Below are positions 37,793 through 51,535 of a stretch of DNA of 64,000 nucleotides, piece by piece. The translations under genes and the position numbers were made by a program. The notes under the pieces were generated by a model. That model did no database searches, was not told where the DNA came from, and saw only the letters and a list, made by a program, of their open reading frames with translations. Within the stretch, counting starts at the first letter, position 1, and every line of letters starts with the position of its first letter. The stretch comes from Gymnogyps californianus (Eukaryota; Chordata; Aves; Accipitriformes; Cathartidae), in contig NC_059500.1 of NCBI RefSeq assembly GCF_018139145.2, positions 39,475,437 to 39,539,436 on the forward strand, given 5' to 3'.

Positions 37793-40700
37793 GTAAGAAC
37801 ATGTAATGATATTTCTGCAGCAGTTCCATAAACTTTATTCTATAGGAATTAGGAAAATACAATTTGTTATATACTTCGATTTTTTCCGTAAAAACACAGC
37901 GTTCTTTTTTACTTAAGTAAAATTTTGAGATGAAAAGGTTAGCCAAGTTATTTAAAATATGTGGCACTGAGAAATCTTAAATTTACTTTTGGAGCTAATT
38001 AATTTCATGGATTAGTTACAGAATCTTGACTTACAAGCAGTAGGTTTTAAACCCAGTGAGTGTTTATGTGCATCATGATTTCTGTTTTTCTTGTTTTCTT
38101 GTTGTATTAATTACATTTTTGTTAGGTTCTCAAAATATACAAAATCTAGTGTTTCAGGTTACTTTCAACAGGAGTATCTTCCAGTTAGACATCAGAATAT
38201 TCTATTGTATATACTAATATAGAAGAATTAATTTTTCTCCTACTTGGTTTGGTTTTTTATTAGTGTAAAGCTCTACTAAGTTATGATTGTTTTTGTTTTT
38301 ATTGAGTTTATTCTGAATGTGTGTTTTCCCCGTCTTGCAAACTAGTGAAAATGCACACAGAATCAAAAGCAAAACATTAAAGCGGTGACAGGAAAAAAGT
38401 GTATGAAAAACCAAAATCCTCTTACTGGTAGTGTATATGTGTGTAGGTGAGAATAAAGAAGAGAAAAGAAATGGGGGACACAAAAACTGTGGGGAGGGAG
38501 GAGACACTACTTGTGCTACCTTACCACCAGTTCCAGTACATTTTTCAGGAATTGAGATGTTGATATGTTGATACATGACTCGGGATCTACTTTTAAGCGG
38601 AAAACTAATTCTTAGCTTCTCTGTGAGCCCCTTAAAATAATCTTTTGCCAGTCTTCTACTACTCCTACAACTCCAAAAAAAGAAGTTGCGTTTTTTCTCT
38701 TCTGCTTTATGCTTCCTTTTGGGGAAATACAGGAAAGGACAATTTTTGTGTTCACCTGTAAGGGCTTATTACGTCAAGCATGGCATTAGGCTAAAGTAAG
38801 CATATGACTTCTGGTTTGGCTTTATCTTCCTCTAGTCAGCTCCACACACAGGCAGAATGAACTTGTCTGCAAAACACATGGTAGATGTGTGTTATGTCAG
38901 CACTTCGCCTCTGAAAGGAAAATTTGGGAAGGAACCATAGATTTAAACATAGATCACTTTTGCAGAGCAGCAAATATGTGCTTTTGTGGCATCTTTTGAG
39001 AAAAGCCTTTTCATACTTTATAGACTTACTTTTACAATGGAGAGGTTCCCTTTTTAATCATAGTTCTAGTTTTTGAGAATGTTGATAACTGTTGATGTTT
39101 ACAACTACATACATACTTTTCTTCTAAGTTTTTGTTTGGAATATACAATTCTTTAGTTTTTCTGCACTGACAATATATCGTGGTATAGAAAGTAGCTTCA
39201 TCTATATTGTTCATCGAAGTTGAAAGCCATCTGTTTCTGCTTTTGACTCCTTTTCACAGCAATCCCAGCAATATGTTCTTGGTTTTCTCTACTTCTTTCC
39301 TCCTCTTTGGGATCCCTCAGCATTTTCCAAAGCAAGAAAAGCATTTTTTCTGCAAGTTGATCATTACCGCTGAAGATTGCAAGAGAATGGAGTTTTACGA
39401 CAGGGGTTTTTTAGGTCTCAAAGTTGCAAGTGAGCCAATTCAGAGAACTTCACTTGCTCAGAATGGAATCCTTCACTTTAATGCTTAAAGATGAGTCAAG
39501 GAGATTTTCTGACATCAATAGACTTGAAGATGTCTGCTTACACATTCCCACCACTTCCTCTTTTTAGAGCCACCTGAGCGCTCTTTGAACTGCTGGCATT
39601 TTAGATTCAGCAGATTTTCGTTTTGTTTGGCACTAGTTCTGAAGATATTCTTTAAGATAGTGCTGGCTATAGCAGATGCTGACTCTCAAGTGGGTTTCAT
39701 GTAATTTCTCATTTGGATAAATAGCTCATTCAGGCATGTGTCTGAGACCAGGCCACCCTCAAAGTAGAAGGAACTAATTTTGTTCAATTCAGTCTTTCAT
39801 ACTAATAAATGGAGGAGGAAATTATACTTCTGCATCATGTCCAAACCACAATACCTATCACCTTAGATGAATGTCTGTTGGTGCTGGAAGCTGACATGGC
39901 TGACCACTCAGTGCAGGAAGCATGGTCTCCAAGGGAAAATAATCTCCTCATAAACACTCCTGAGCAGGAGGTGACCAAGTTAGCCTTATTTAGAACGCTA
40001 ATGTGAGGGAAGCACGATTGAAGAAAACCTCATGGCTGTACTTGTGGTCCTAAACCACAAAGGATACATGAGGAATTCAGTCTTGGTAAGGAATTCCAAT
40101 GTTTTTTCTGTGGGCTGGGGGATTATCTTCTCAGTAGGACCCTCCTGGTTTGAGTTTTGAGCCCGAATGTCTTGAATCCCAAACTAATACTATAAATGCT
40201 GGGGAATTTCTTGGTGGCTCTGTATGTTAGTATGTATGTGTAAGTGTGCATGCTTATGTATGCATTCATTTCCGCAGAAAGTTCAGTTTCAGATAATCAA
40301 CATTTTCTGATATATTTCAATAAAATTTTGCAACAAGCTCTAAAAAGGATCTTTCTGGCTGTAAGATTAGGGTTTTTTTATTAGTTCCTTGCATCTGGCC
40401 CCATTCATGACAGAGTATTTATAAACTGACTGTGTCATATGATGATTGAGATCACACTGTGTTATGAGAAAAAAATTGCCTTTTTTTTCTTTTCCTTTTT
40501 TAATTTTTTTAAATTTTTGGTGTGAGACTGACAGGGAAGAAGTGCAGTCTGATTCATCATAAAGGTTTGGGCTTTTGTTTTTTTGATTTTTTTGTTGTTT
40601 TTTATTTATTTTTTATGATACAGCTTCCAAGCTGTCTTAAATCTCCTACAGAAAATTTTTATTCCTTTAGCTGGAGTTACACCATTAACTTACTTAAGAA

Positions 40701-43429
40701 GTCCAGTAGATAGTTGGTGACCTTTTTTGGGATATAATTTCCACCTTTGAGTTACTAATTTTCTTCCTCTGTATGTATTAATTGGGTATTTATTTGGGTA
40801 GTGAGCATTCTTTCATGGCATAATAAGATCAAATGCCTTTGTTCGTATCCTGATAATGGTTTTCAGTGCATGCCATGATGGTATGTTTTCCGTGGGGATC
40901 ACAGTTGCTAGAAAAATGGGAGGAGAAAACCCACCAGTAAGTTTTCTGTGGCTGTCTGTGTTTGGTCTTTTGATGTGATTATCTTTTGCAGCTGCCATAA
41001 TTATTTTAAGATCTGTCCCCCCTTGTTCTTAATCTTCCCATCTTTCACCCCCAGTTCCAAAGCAGTTGTGAAAAGTTAACCTGAGAGTGAACTGTCATTG
41101 GGTACTTCAGCAAGAAGACTGTCTGGTCCCTTTTCCTGCTTTTCACAGATCTATGGGAGGCTACTTCGGTTTTGGTTGTAGCCAAAAAGTAATTTTGACT
41201 GGGAAAATTGTGAAGCTGTACAAGTCTCTTATTTTTTGGGAACTGTTGGCATAGCTATGACACCAATAGAAGTTGGTTTCACTTAGGTTGAGGTTTGAAT
41301 GGATCTAGCTAAATCTGTGTAAACTCATTATGCTGGCAAAGTGCACCAGTATATCAAAGCTTTGTTTTCATCATTTTAGCTTTCATCATACTAATTTACA
41401 TTTCCAACAGGCAACAACATATGCAATTTACTTTGTAGTATGCAGCAAGTCATCATGTGTAGCAAAAAGTCTTCTCATCTGGAAGTCTAATTAAGCAGTT
41501 ACATGCATTTTTTTCACCTCTTTCCTTTATTTTTTTAGGTCAAGAGAAAACCATAACTTAAATAAAATGACTTAATGGCATACTGTATTTATATAGTATA
41601 AATAGGGTGAGTCAAAAGAAGGAACACTTGAACTATGTATACTTTGTTCGGTATAGGCGATTTGGACCTATTCCCTCCCGCCCCGCCATCTCTTTCTGTA
41701 TAGTTTGGCTTTTTTTTAAATATAATTCATATAATTGAAAATTATCTCAAAAGCCAGACTTTATAAACAGACAATAGTTTAGTACTAGTAATTAATAATG
41801 TTTAAAATCTTCATTTTCCAAGAAGCAAATGACTATCATCTACTCATTTAAACAAATAAAACAGTATTTTTTTATCTTTCCTCCCATATAATTTCATATC
41901 AGAGTTTAGGTGAAATGTTTTTTGAAGGAGATAGAGTTGCCTCTTAGTGCTGATGTCTGAATGCTAGTTGGATATAGTTACAATCAAACTATAAGGATAC
42001 TTTGAATTGCTGAACAGTATGCAGGATGTCTCCTTTAACTCCAATCTTAAACAACTTAGGAAATCTTTAGCCTTGTAAAAATCCATATTAAAAAAAAACC
42101 AAACCCAAACACACAATGGCAGAATACCCCAAATTGTAGTCAGTTAAATGTGTATGTTTGAGAAACCATTGCTGGGCAGAGATGTTAGTCAGTGGGAGGC
42201 CAGTAATGGCCTACAGGCTTGTTGGACATTTATTGAGGAATACTGGTTTAAATCAATATTAACTTCTCTGATCACCTGGTGAAAATACAGGCATTACTTA
42301 ATGGAGCTTTTATTTTTTCTTCAGGCTTTGCCAACAAAGCACTTCTAAATAATACTGTTTATTACATCCTGGATAACAAATACACAGAAAACAAAAGAAA
42401 TCACTTGTTGAGCTTGATAATCAAATTATCTCCTAATATAATTTCTAAAACTCATGTGGTATTACTTGTTTGTATTATTTTTAACAAGAGTAATATCACT
42501 AAGTGAATATTATATCAGAGCTACAATGCTACATCCAGTTTTCATAATTTTTATTACAATTATTCAGTTTTACTCTGGGATGAAATTCAGTGTAGAGGCT
42601 CTTGGTATCTGCCAAAGAACATTAAAAAAACCCAAAAGCCTATTGAAAACAAAGTTGTGGGAAATAATCATGAGTTAAATGGCACTTCAACTCTTTACTC
42701 CAAATAATCAGCTCCTCTAATAATACCTGTGCATCTGCAGTGACAGTATTGCTCAGTATAGTAGGTTTTTAGAGAAAGCAACTAATTTCCAACAGTGGGT
42801 TAGAATTAACTAAAACCTGATCTGATCCTGAACAGAGAATCACAATAGGATTTTTTTCCATCAGCATTTAGCTATTCTGCTGTCTGCAGAAATGTCATTT
42901 TCCTGAAGCATGGAGAATCTTAATATATTCTTACAGAAAACTCGATGTTTTATATTCTTATTATGAATGATTTCATACTTTATGAACTTAACTTTTTCAG
43001 AAGTGAGCATTCTTTAGTTGTGCAAGCTTTGGACACAATGTAGTAACTATTTTACTACTGTTGATTATTCTTTATTATGAATGATATTATTTAGATACTG
43101 AATTGCCAGTTCCTTGATGATAGCTTCAAATATTATTTATGTAAATGAATCACTACATGTTTCTTAAGACCATCTAAATATTGTATAGATTTTGAACTCT
43201 TTGATACCTTTTAAACTGCTGTTGAAGGAAATGATTACACAAGAACTACATATGAATAACATTAAATGTGTGGTGTGAATCTGGTAGAATAGCAGCATTA
43301 TGAGTTGAGACTGATATTTAGGGCTTTAGTTTTGTGGACGGATAGGGATTGTGGTGTGTAATTCTGTCTGTGTTTTGATTTTTCTTTTTTTTTCTCTAAA
43401 TGTATCCTTATTTGCTTTTTTTCCTGCAG
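37793..43429 (+). other. FANCC: FANCC intron 3
   Basis: 5,637 bases, GTAAG to CAG. AT-rich and apparently free of recognisable transposons. Open frames such as 38,214-38,576 (-) show no family resemblance. Confidence 0.93.
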
Positions 43430-43524
43430 ATGAAAGCCAGAAGACTCTGATGTGGTGCTTATGTTGTCTATACAGCAGTGAACCACAGAACCCTGTGGAA
43501 TTGAAGGCCAACAGCTGGATACGA
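43430..43524 (+). CDS. FANCC: FANCC third coding exon (residues 84-115)
   Basis: A 95-base exon preceded by a long pyrimidine tract and CTGCAG, and followed by GTAAGT. The first two bases complete the Asp codon begun in the previous exon. The translation contains DESQK, WCLCCL, EPQN and NSWI, all matching human FANCC at the same positions. The exon ends in phase 0 after an Arg codon; human has Gln there. Human exon 4 (c.251-345) is also 95 bases. The next human exon starts with Gly-Val and is about 111 bases; I did not find it in the remaining 20.5 kb. Confidence 0.96.
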
Positions 43525-45717
43525 GTAAGTGAATGAATCCTTCCCAGGACTGCTTTGAATTAAATTATTTAAAGGTGCTAAATCTATGGCATAGAGACAC
43601 TGTCATTTAAGAAACTGCTCCAAACACAACTTGCATACATATTGTGTTGAAGTATATATCACTTTAATTATAACACAGTCAGTGCTAGTCTGTCATTTTA
43701 AATATTAAAAAGATGTGGCATTTTAAAGTGGGTAGTTTTGATGGCTTTTAACCTAGTAGATTCACCAAGTCTAGTAACTGTGAATAGTGAGCAACAACCA
43801 CAAATCAGAAGGGAAGCACGTGTTATTACAAAAAAAAAAAAAGAACCTTTCCATTAGGATAAAATAAATAACCTGGAGAAATGCCATAGTTTGTTTTGAA
43901 AACAGCTTATATTTACTCTTTAATTTTATTCTTTTTTGCTTTTGTTTAATCTTCTGCCTATGAAGAATTTAATTGTATCCAAACTTTCTTCAAAGGCAGG
44001 CAGAGAGGGGAGGGGTAGTGCTTGTGTGTGGATTTATATCTAGTGACTTAAGGAATAATGAATCCTTAACTTTTATCCCAAATTTAGGGTTTTGCATGGC
44101 ACATCTGTTCATATTTTATATATTTTCACACTGAACTAGCAAAGCACATCAGCATGTAAATAACTTGCAGCACATTGATGCTTAATGCTTTACATTGCTG
44201 AATAGAAATTTGAGGGTGCAGTGTTGCTGATTTTACGTCCTTGCATTCTCTCTGGGTCCATATCAAAATATGGTTAAAAATATTAATGGAATTGTTAATG
44301 TATTTTTTTTTTTTATCTTGTAGTCCTCACGACCAGTGAGAATATAGTAGCCTGATCATTATTTATGTACATGTCTGCTAAAGCTGAAGATACTTCTAGG
44401 CTTCTCTAAGTATTTCATTCCTTCCTTACCAGTTAACTTTGTACACGTCAGTTTATCTAGGTATGCATGTAATACTAGGATGTACAAATTATTATAAAAT
44501 AGGTAGTGATACTGCAGATGTTTATGTTGGTAAGTAACTGTATTTAAATGCATTATATTGTTGATTTAGGTGCAGTAATCTCAGCAGTAAGTTCTCACAA
44601 TATTTCAGATATCCTTGGGTACCTGTATGAACCTAGTTGGTGGGTTGTACCACAAGCCACAAAATCTTCAACAACTTAATGCTGACTAAAATCCCCCTTA
44701 TTTTCTTCCTGTCTTTAACCTTTTTCAAGAGGCTTTTCCTGAGGTTAGTATACTTGGAATTCACAGTGTGGCAATGCTTGAATACTAAAGTAAAGTGATG
44801 AAAAAAAAATTCTGCCTTTTCTAATATAGTCTTGCTGGTTGGATATGTTCTTCATAATGACATAGGAGATGCACAATAGCATGCACTTAGTTATCAAACA
44901 GAGCAAAATTTGTCATTTTATTTGTAATTAGCAACAGCGTATGCATTAATGGTGTTAAGTGGTGAGGGAGAATTGTACTCAGACAATCTACAGATAGTTT
45001 CCATTTCTGGGAGGGAAAAAGCGAGTTGTTTTACTCTAGATCAGTTGCTTTATCTGGTTGATGTAACTGAACTGACGGTGTTGCTGATATAAGAAAAAGT
45101 ATCAAGTAAACAAGAACAGCTGGGGATGGATGAAGGTGGGACTGCTGCTTTTGGCAGCACTGCCACCTGAAGCTGTCTTAGATTAGAACTAACATGTAAG
45201 CATTTGATTCAAGCCCCACTGTAGTCTGCAGGAATTTTTCCACCCACTCTGTGTGTTTGAATCAACCTTAATAGTCATTGTGACTTGATGGGTCAAGAGT
45301 TAACCTAAAAGTGATAGGGAAGAGGGCACGGAGGAGTTCAAAGCACAAACATGTCTTACTAGCTATTTTTATCATTCAGCACTTCCCTAGTTCCCTGAAG
45401 TGGGTGTAGCATACGTAATATGATCTGAAATGTAGTACGTTCATATTTTGATGGGAGGGAAAGAAAGAGCTCTTGGAAAACTTCTAAGTAAAAAAAAAAA
45501 AGGATAGGTAAGGGAGGTTGTAAAATGCACAGCTTAAGGATACAAAAGTTGAGATTAAAAGAAAGGGTATTATTAAATTGTTTTCTGTAGTGGTCAGAAT
45601 TTCTTCTCTGTTTTTTACTGTCCAGTGTGCATCATCACAAAGCTTTTTCAACAAAGTGTTTTTTTCTCCTTTTCGTAATCAGTATTCTAATTCTAGTCAC
45701 CAGCAATTGTGATAGAA

Positions 45718-46279
45718 TGTCCTGGTTTTGGCTGGGATAGAGTTAATTTTCCTCTTAGTAGCTGGTGCAGTGCTATGGTCTGGATGTAGTGTGAGAATAC
45801 TGTTGATAACACACTGATGTTTTAGTTGTTGCTAAGTAGTGCTTATCCTAAGTTAAGGATTTTTTCAGTTTCCCCGTGCTCTGCCAGCAAGCAGGTGTGC
45901 AAGAAGCTGGGAGGGAGCATAGCTGGGGCAGCTGACCCGAACTAGCCAAAGGGGTATTCCATACCATAGAATGTCACGCCCAGTGGCATGCTGCTCAGGC
46001 ATCGGTCAGCGGGTGGTGAGCAATTGCATTGTGCATCACTTGTCTTTTCTTGGGTTTCATTTATCTCTTTTTTTTGTTGTATTCCTTTTCATTACAATTA
46101 TTATTATTATATTATTATTCTTAGTAGTATATTTTATTTTACTGTAGTTATTAAACTGTTCTTATCTCAACCCACGAGTTTTACCTTTTTTTTTTCCCCC
46201 TCCTCCCCATCCCACTGGGAGCGGGGAGGGGGAAGCAGCTGCGTGGTGCTTAGTTGCTGGCTGGGGTTAAACCACGACA
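45718..46279 (+). mobile_element. Solo LTR 2, same family as LTR 1 (562 bp)
   Basis: It runs from TGTCCTGGTTTTGGCTGG to GGTTAAACCACGACA. The flanks are TAGAA (45,713-45,717) and TATAA (46,280-46,284), a 4-of-5 match to a 5-base duplication. Compared with LTR 1 it has lost a segment of about 40 bases at about 45,985, including the TATA box and a GC-rich block. It keeps an ATTAAA at 46,150-46,155. A (TTA)n-rich stretch lies at about 46,099-46,118. It lies in FANCC intron 4, sense to the gene. No internal viral genes are present. Confidence 0.9.
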
Positions 46280-47357
46280 TATAATAAGGACTATCATGCT
46301 TGTTTGTACAGAAGAACCTAAGTTAAATATTTTGCTACTCTTGAAGAGTTTCTTTTGCCATGTGTGATAATGATTTATATTTAAAAAAAAAATAAACATA
46401 CAGTAAGTCTGTTGGCCCACCTAGTGCATACTTAACATTGTTTCCTCCTGAACTGCTGTATTTTCCATATTATATGTGTCTCAAAAGATTGTCACAGAAA
46501 GGGATCAAGACACATTTGCTATGAGAGCCGTAATTCGAGGTTTGCATCAGCTGTTTTCATATTGACTGCATGACCAACCTCTGCAGTGGTTTGATCTGAC
46601 CTCAGCCTTGTTTGTAATATGGCGGGAGCTCTTTACAGCAGGGATATTCACCCTCTGGTGGAGAAGATGCCAAATACACTGTGGTACACTATGGAAAAAA
46701 TGGCCAAAAGTCTAAAATATATAGTTGAAACAAATTCTTTGGGGTGGAGGGGAGGGTAGTTTTGTGGCTACATGATGTAAAGGGAATTGAAATCCAGAAA
46801 TTAATTCTAAATAAAGCTCTGAAATTTGAATGCTACTTAAAAAGTTTTTAGTATTATGGAAAGCTTGCCTGTACTTGGAATGAAATGATAGATCTAAGGT
46901 ATTTAAGCTCTCCCTAGAGGGTGTGGATGGAAAGCCATCCATGACCACACAGAATGGGGCTCTGTGTTGGGTCCATACACACTGACACAGGAGCCATGGA
47001 AAAGGGGTTTACATATAGGAACTGCTGTTCAGCTGCTGCGGAAGTGACCTTCACAGTAGCCTTGTCCTTTGGCTGTGCAGCTGAGAGTTAATTTTATCTC
47101 CTCAACTTAATACTTCAGCATACACTGAGGAGGAATACTCAGTTTTTAAAAAGGTAAAGTAGTTCACTCTGTAAGCCAGCACACATTAAATAAATTGGGA
47201 CTACTGGGTGTACATTTAGTTGATGATAGAACAAAGAAAATGTAAAAAAGCGAAGCAAACCAACCAACCTACCAACCAAAAAACCCCACCCAAAGAACCA
47301 AAAAATGAGGAGTGTGTAATGGAGATAGACAACTTTACCAGCTTACTATTAACTGTT

Positions 47358-47381
47358 CAACAACAACAACAACAAAAAAAA
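47358..47381. repeat. (CAA)n repeat with A-tail
   Basis: Five to six CAA units followed by a short A run, in FANCC intron 4. Confidence 0.8.
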
Positions 47382-50300
47382 CTTTTTAAGATTGCTTCCT
47401 AGTTTTATGAGTTTTAGATGTGGCTTACATGAAAATTTTCTTCCCAAAATGCAAAGTTAGTTATATCTGATTGGAAAATGGTATTATTCAGTCAAGTTAG
47501 TGGTGAATATTCTTCCTTCTTTTGTTTTTATAGCTATGTACATTTACTATTAAATTACACCTTGCTTTTTGTCATGGCAAGCACAAGTTCCTAAAGAGTA
47601 CTTTGTGGCCTTTCAGTGCGTCTTTGACTAAGGTCATTGATAGGAAGGCTGATCTCAAGTCTTTTGTTTTCAGCTACTAAATTGCGTTTTCACAGTAGCA
47701 AAAAATGTATTTGATGCTTGCTTACTTTTTGTTTTTCCTGCCATTGTCATAGAAAAGCTCTGTTGTTTTTAATGACAAGAAGGGTAGCTACCCACTTTGA
47801 ATCGCATTATTAGTAAGTTTCAGAAACCAAGATTTTGCATGTCTAAGTCCTCTGAAAGAATAAAACGTGCAAAGAAATGACTTGGAATTTAATTAAAACG
47901 TGCAATGTAGACTGCAGTGTTTTTAGGATCAGATGCTGTTTAAAAAGGTAGAAATTTTTTTTTTTTTTTAATGATGCTGAATTTTAGTGCTGGAATCTTG
48001 GTTCCATAGGTCTTCTATACAGCCAGGCGCAGTGTAGGAAGCCAAGATACATGCTGCCACAGATTTCTCACTGATTAAATCAATCATGACCTGGTGAAAC
48101 CAATCTCTAAGAAAGAAAGTGATTTAATTTCTCCAGCTGGCCTTCTCTGAGCAGAGAGTTTTGGAGCTGTGCATAAGTGTGGTTCTAACATGGGCTTCTG
48201 TCTGGTGGGGCTAAACCAGCTTCCTTTCACTGCGGGTTACTCTTGCAATCGCAATGCAGCAACTAGAGAACTTTTCTGAAGTAGATTTCCATTTTATTAA
48301 CTTGGTCACACCTCCTCCTCTGCTTTCAGTTTGCAAACTGTGTTTATGAATTGTTTATGGCTTTGGAATTTGTTTCAAATACTGCTTTTGTTGAATTGTT
48401 TTGGAAGGCCATATGTACTTGTGAGAGTATTACAGACCATCCCTTTTCAAACTGGGTAAAACAGGAACAGTTAATACCCCTCTTTTTAATTTTTTTTTTT
48501 TTTTTAACTTAAGATACATTTTTTCAATGCTTTACTTTCCCTCAAAGGAATACAAAGGAACAAGACAGTGTATACATAATAGCTGAAACATAGGGGTGGA
48601 AGGCCTGTCAGCTTTGGAACGTGTTTTTAGAGGTGGTTTTTGGGCTTGGCCAAATTTTCCTTTCTGGAAATGTGTAGTTCTTTTGTGTATCTGTATCCTG
48701 TGCAAGGCCATATTATATTAATGGCCACAAAAGTAATAGAGGATCTTAATGAGAGTAATTTTTAATGGCACTGGAATTGTAAAATTATTTTTGTTGTATT
48801 TTCCAAAAATATTTAATGAAACTTGTGTGTTTTGTCTTTCATAAGATGTCATACATGTTTTCTCTTACCAGTGTTATTCTGGGTAATTTTTGAACTGAGG
48901 ATGGTATGATGCCAAATCAATGTAAAAATTTTGATTCAGAAAGTTTTAATTTTATTGCATCAGTGAGTTTCTAGTTCCTCAACAGAACTGAGTAAAAATA
49001 ATGTTCCTATGAAAATACTAAAACTGATTTTAAAAAAAAAAAGCCTTGAAAACTCTGACTCATCTATTAAGCATTTGTGAATGTTGCTGAGATATTTCTG
49101 CTGTAAGGTCAAGGGTTTATATTATGGTCTGCAGTCCTTGCCTCCCCTTCTTTGAGTTTCAATTTTCTGCTGAGCTAAGCAATGCTGGTGGAAAGGTGGT
49201 GGACACCACTTATTTCCAAATGTATGCAATGCAATGGAAAGCAGAGACCATATTATTATTTCCTTTGGACACTGTCAGCACTCAATGAACAAAGCTTACC
49301 ACTTGAGAGTACCTCTTTGAGAGTGCAAACGTAGTCTTTTCAGGTAAAGGATTTACATTTTGCCGGATTTAGTGTTTGCAGTAAAACTGCAACATTTGCT
49401 TGCTGGAGTTTCTCTGCTTTGTAGGGAAATAGGGGGTACACCAGAACTTCAATGTCATCTTGTTATTTTTTGAATAGCAAACATGGAAACATGTTTGAAA
49501 ACCATTAGTTAAATATGGTATATGTTTAGTAGAACCCCTGTTTGTACAGCAATGCTCGAATGTTTCTGGTAAAAAGGGGTTTGTGGGGTTTTTTTGTTGT
49601 TTTGTTTTGTTTTTTGTTTTTTAAATTTGAGTTATAAATCTGAAAACACAATGTCAAGGCCTTCTGTGTGGGATCTTTCCCTTCAGTATTGTTACCCTTG
49701 CCTCCTGTGGAGGACACATTAAAGCGTCTGAATGGAAGTCTTGTTTTCCAGAAGAATGGAAGGCATATACCTGTCCTCCACATGCCAACCTTTTGATGTA
49801 CCTTGAAGCTGTATTTATTTAGAATAAATCTGGTGGAATTCTGTCTATTGTATTAAATTGTATTAAAGTGTTTTGCAGTGGATTGCTACTCCTCAAATAG
49901 GCCAGATCAAGAAATTTACTGCCAATTAAGCACAGGATGTTTGAGATTTTTAGTGATGTTCTCCGGATGACCTGGTTTTTTTTATGATCATCTTGACTTT
50001 TTAATTAAACTACAATTTTAAATGAGTTGGTTCAGTTAATGAAGCACTGACCTTTCACCCCTACTTCTGAATCTGTGCCAGAATATTCAGCAAAATGGGT
50101 TTTTAAGATCTTTGCTTTCTATGTAGCAATATATCTAAGACTGTGATGAATTAACATTGAAAGGATGATCTCTCAGTGATGGTTCAAAATGGAAATGTTT
50201 GTGACTTACTTCCTAGGACAGATGCACCTGCATTGAAATGCTTAGTTACCTCTCACTATAAACTTGCACTTGTGTGTGGTTTTCCTTTCCTCTTTAGACG

Positions 50301-50940
50301 TCAAGTGCTTCTTCCATTGTATCTTGGATCATCCAGCTGTCTGATCAGGTGTTACCATATATGTCATTCGTAATAGTTTAATTCACTGACATATATTTTG
50401 GTTAGGCAACAATATTCAGGAATAGAAGAAAAACAACACTTTTAAAAACAGGAGTTCAGCAAAGCGAAGTTTCTTAAAATCTTAGGATTTAAGTGGACTT
50501 ACTGTTTTGTCTGTCAGGGAAGAGTTGCTCATTGATTTACTGGGACTTTGCAAGATTATTTAGTTACTTCTGAGGAAGTCTCATACAAATTGAAATAAAA
50601 GTATTACAAGAAACAAGTTAGAAAGTAGACATTGATGGAACTACGGGAAAATTGTGGAGAATAGCTGAGAAAAAACTGAAAGAAGTCATGTTAAAAAGGT
50701 CAGGGATATGAAACGTGTGTGCATGTGTTTTCATATATTTTGGCTTCTATTTGGAATGAATTACCAATGCGTTTTCAATATTTCTATCACAATGACGATA
50801 ATAAGGCATCACAGTAAATCATGAAGGACCTGAGAGGGACTAGATTGTCTTTGAGAAACACAGGGATTCTCATCATATCTTTATAAGTGTCCAAAATAGC
50901 TTTTATGTGAAATAAAAGATGAAAAAAGGAGGTTCTCATT

Positions 50941-51290
50941 ATAGAATCATAGAATAGTTTGGGTTGGAAGGGACCTTTAAAGGTCATCTAGTCCAATTCC
51001 CCTGCAATGAGCAGGGACATCTTCAACTGGATCAGGTTGCTCAGTGCCCTGTCCAACCTGACCTTGACTATTTCCAGGGATGGGCCATCTACCACCTCTC
51101 TGGGCAACCTGTTCCAGTGTTTCACCACCCTCATCGTAAAAAATTTCTTCCTTATATCTAGTCTGTATCTACCCTCTTTTAGGTTAAAACCATTACCCCT
51201 TGTTCTATTGCTACAGGTCCTACTAAAGAGTTTGTTCCCATCTTTCTTATAAGCTCCCTTTAAGTACTGAAAGGCGGCAATAAAGTCTTA
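50941..51290 (-). mobile_element. CR1 LINE 3' tail, 5'-truncated
   Basis: The + strand starts ATAGAATCATAGAATAG, the reverse complement of the diagnostic CR1 terminal octamer repeat (ATTCTATG)n, followed by GGTTGGAAGGGACCTTT. The remaining 300 bases match the non-coding end of CR1, including the stretch around CCTGTCCAACCTGACCTTG. It is inserted antisense in FANCC intron 4. Small differences from the copy at 25.8 kb suggest a different subfamily. Confidence 0.92.
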
Positions 51291-51520
51291 AGACCTTAGA
51301 ATAAGAAAATTATATTTTCTTCCTGTGTCTGTTTTATGGGAAGAAGCTTATTTTGCAGGATATATGGCTTATATGTATTTGTTAAAATACTGTATGCTGA
51401 GTATGTAAGGAAGAGTTTGGAACTGGACACAGTTGTTTGCAGTACCTAGTAATGACAACTTTGTTGCTTATTATGATAGCTATTTACTGATTTATGAACA
51501 GTGGTGTATATTCTTACATA

Positions 51521-51535
51521 CCAGTAGATGGCATT
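51521..51535 (+). promoter_or_regulatory. CTCF-like motif
   Basis: CCAGTAGATGGCATT matches 14 of 15 positions of CCASYAGRKGGCRSY on the + strand. It lies 230 bases downstream of the intron 4 CR1 tail. Confidence 0.4.

Noticed and set aside
33263..46279. The two LTRs as the ends of one provirus
   Set aside because: They are in opposite orientation, each has its own 5-base flanking near-duplication, and FANCC exons lie between them. They are independent solo LTRs.
45988..46284. 98-codon + strand open frame
   Set aside because: Entirely inside solo LTR 2, which is non-coding.
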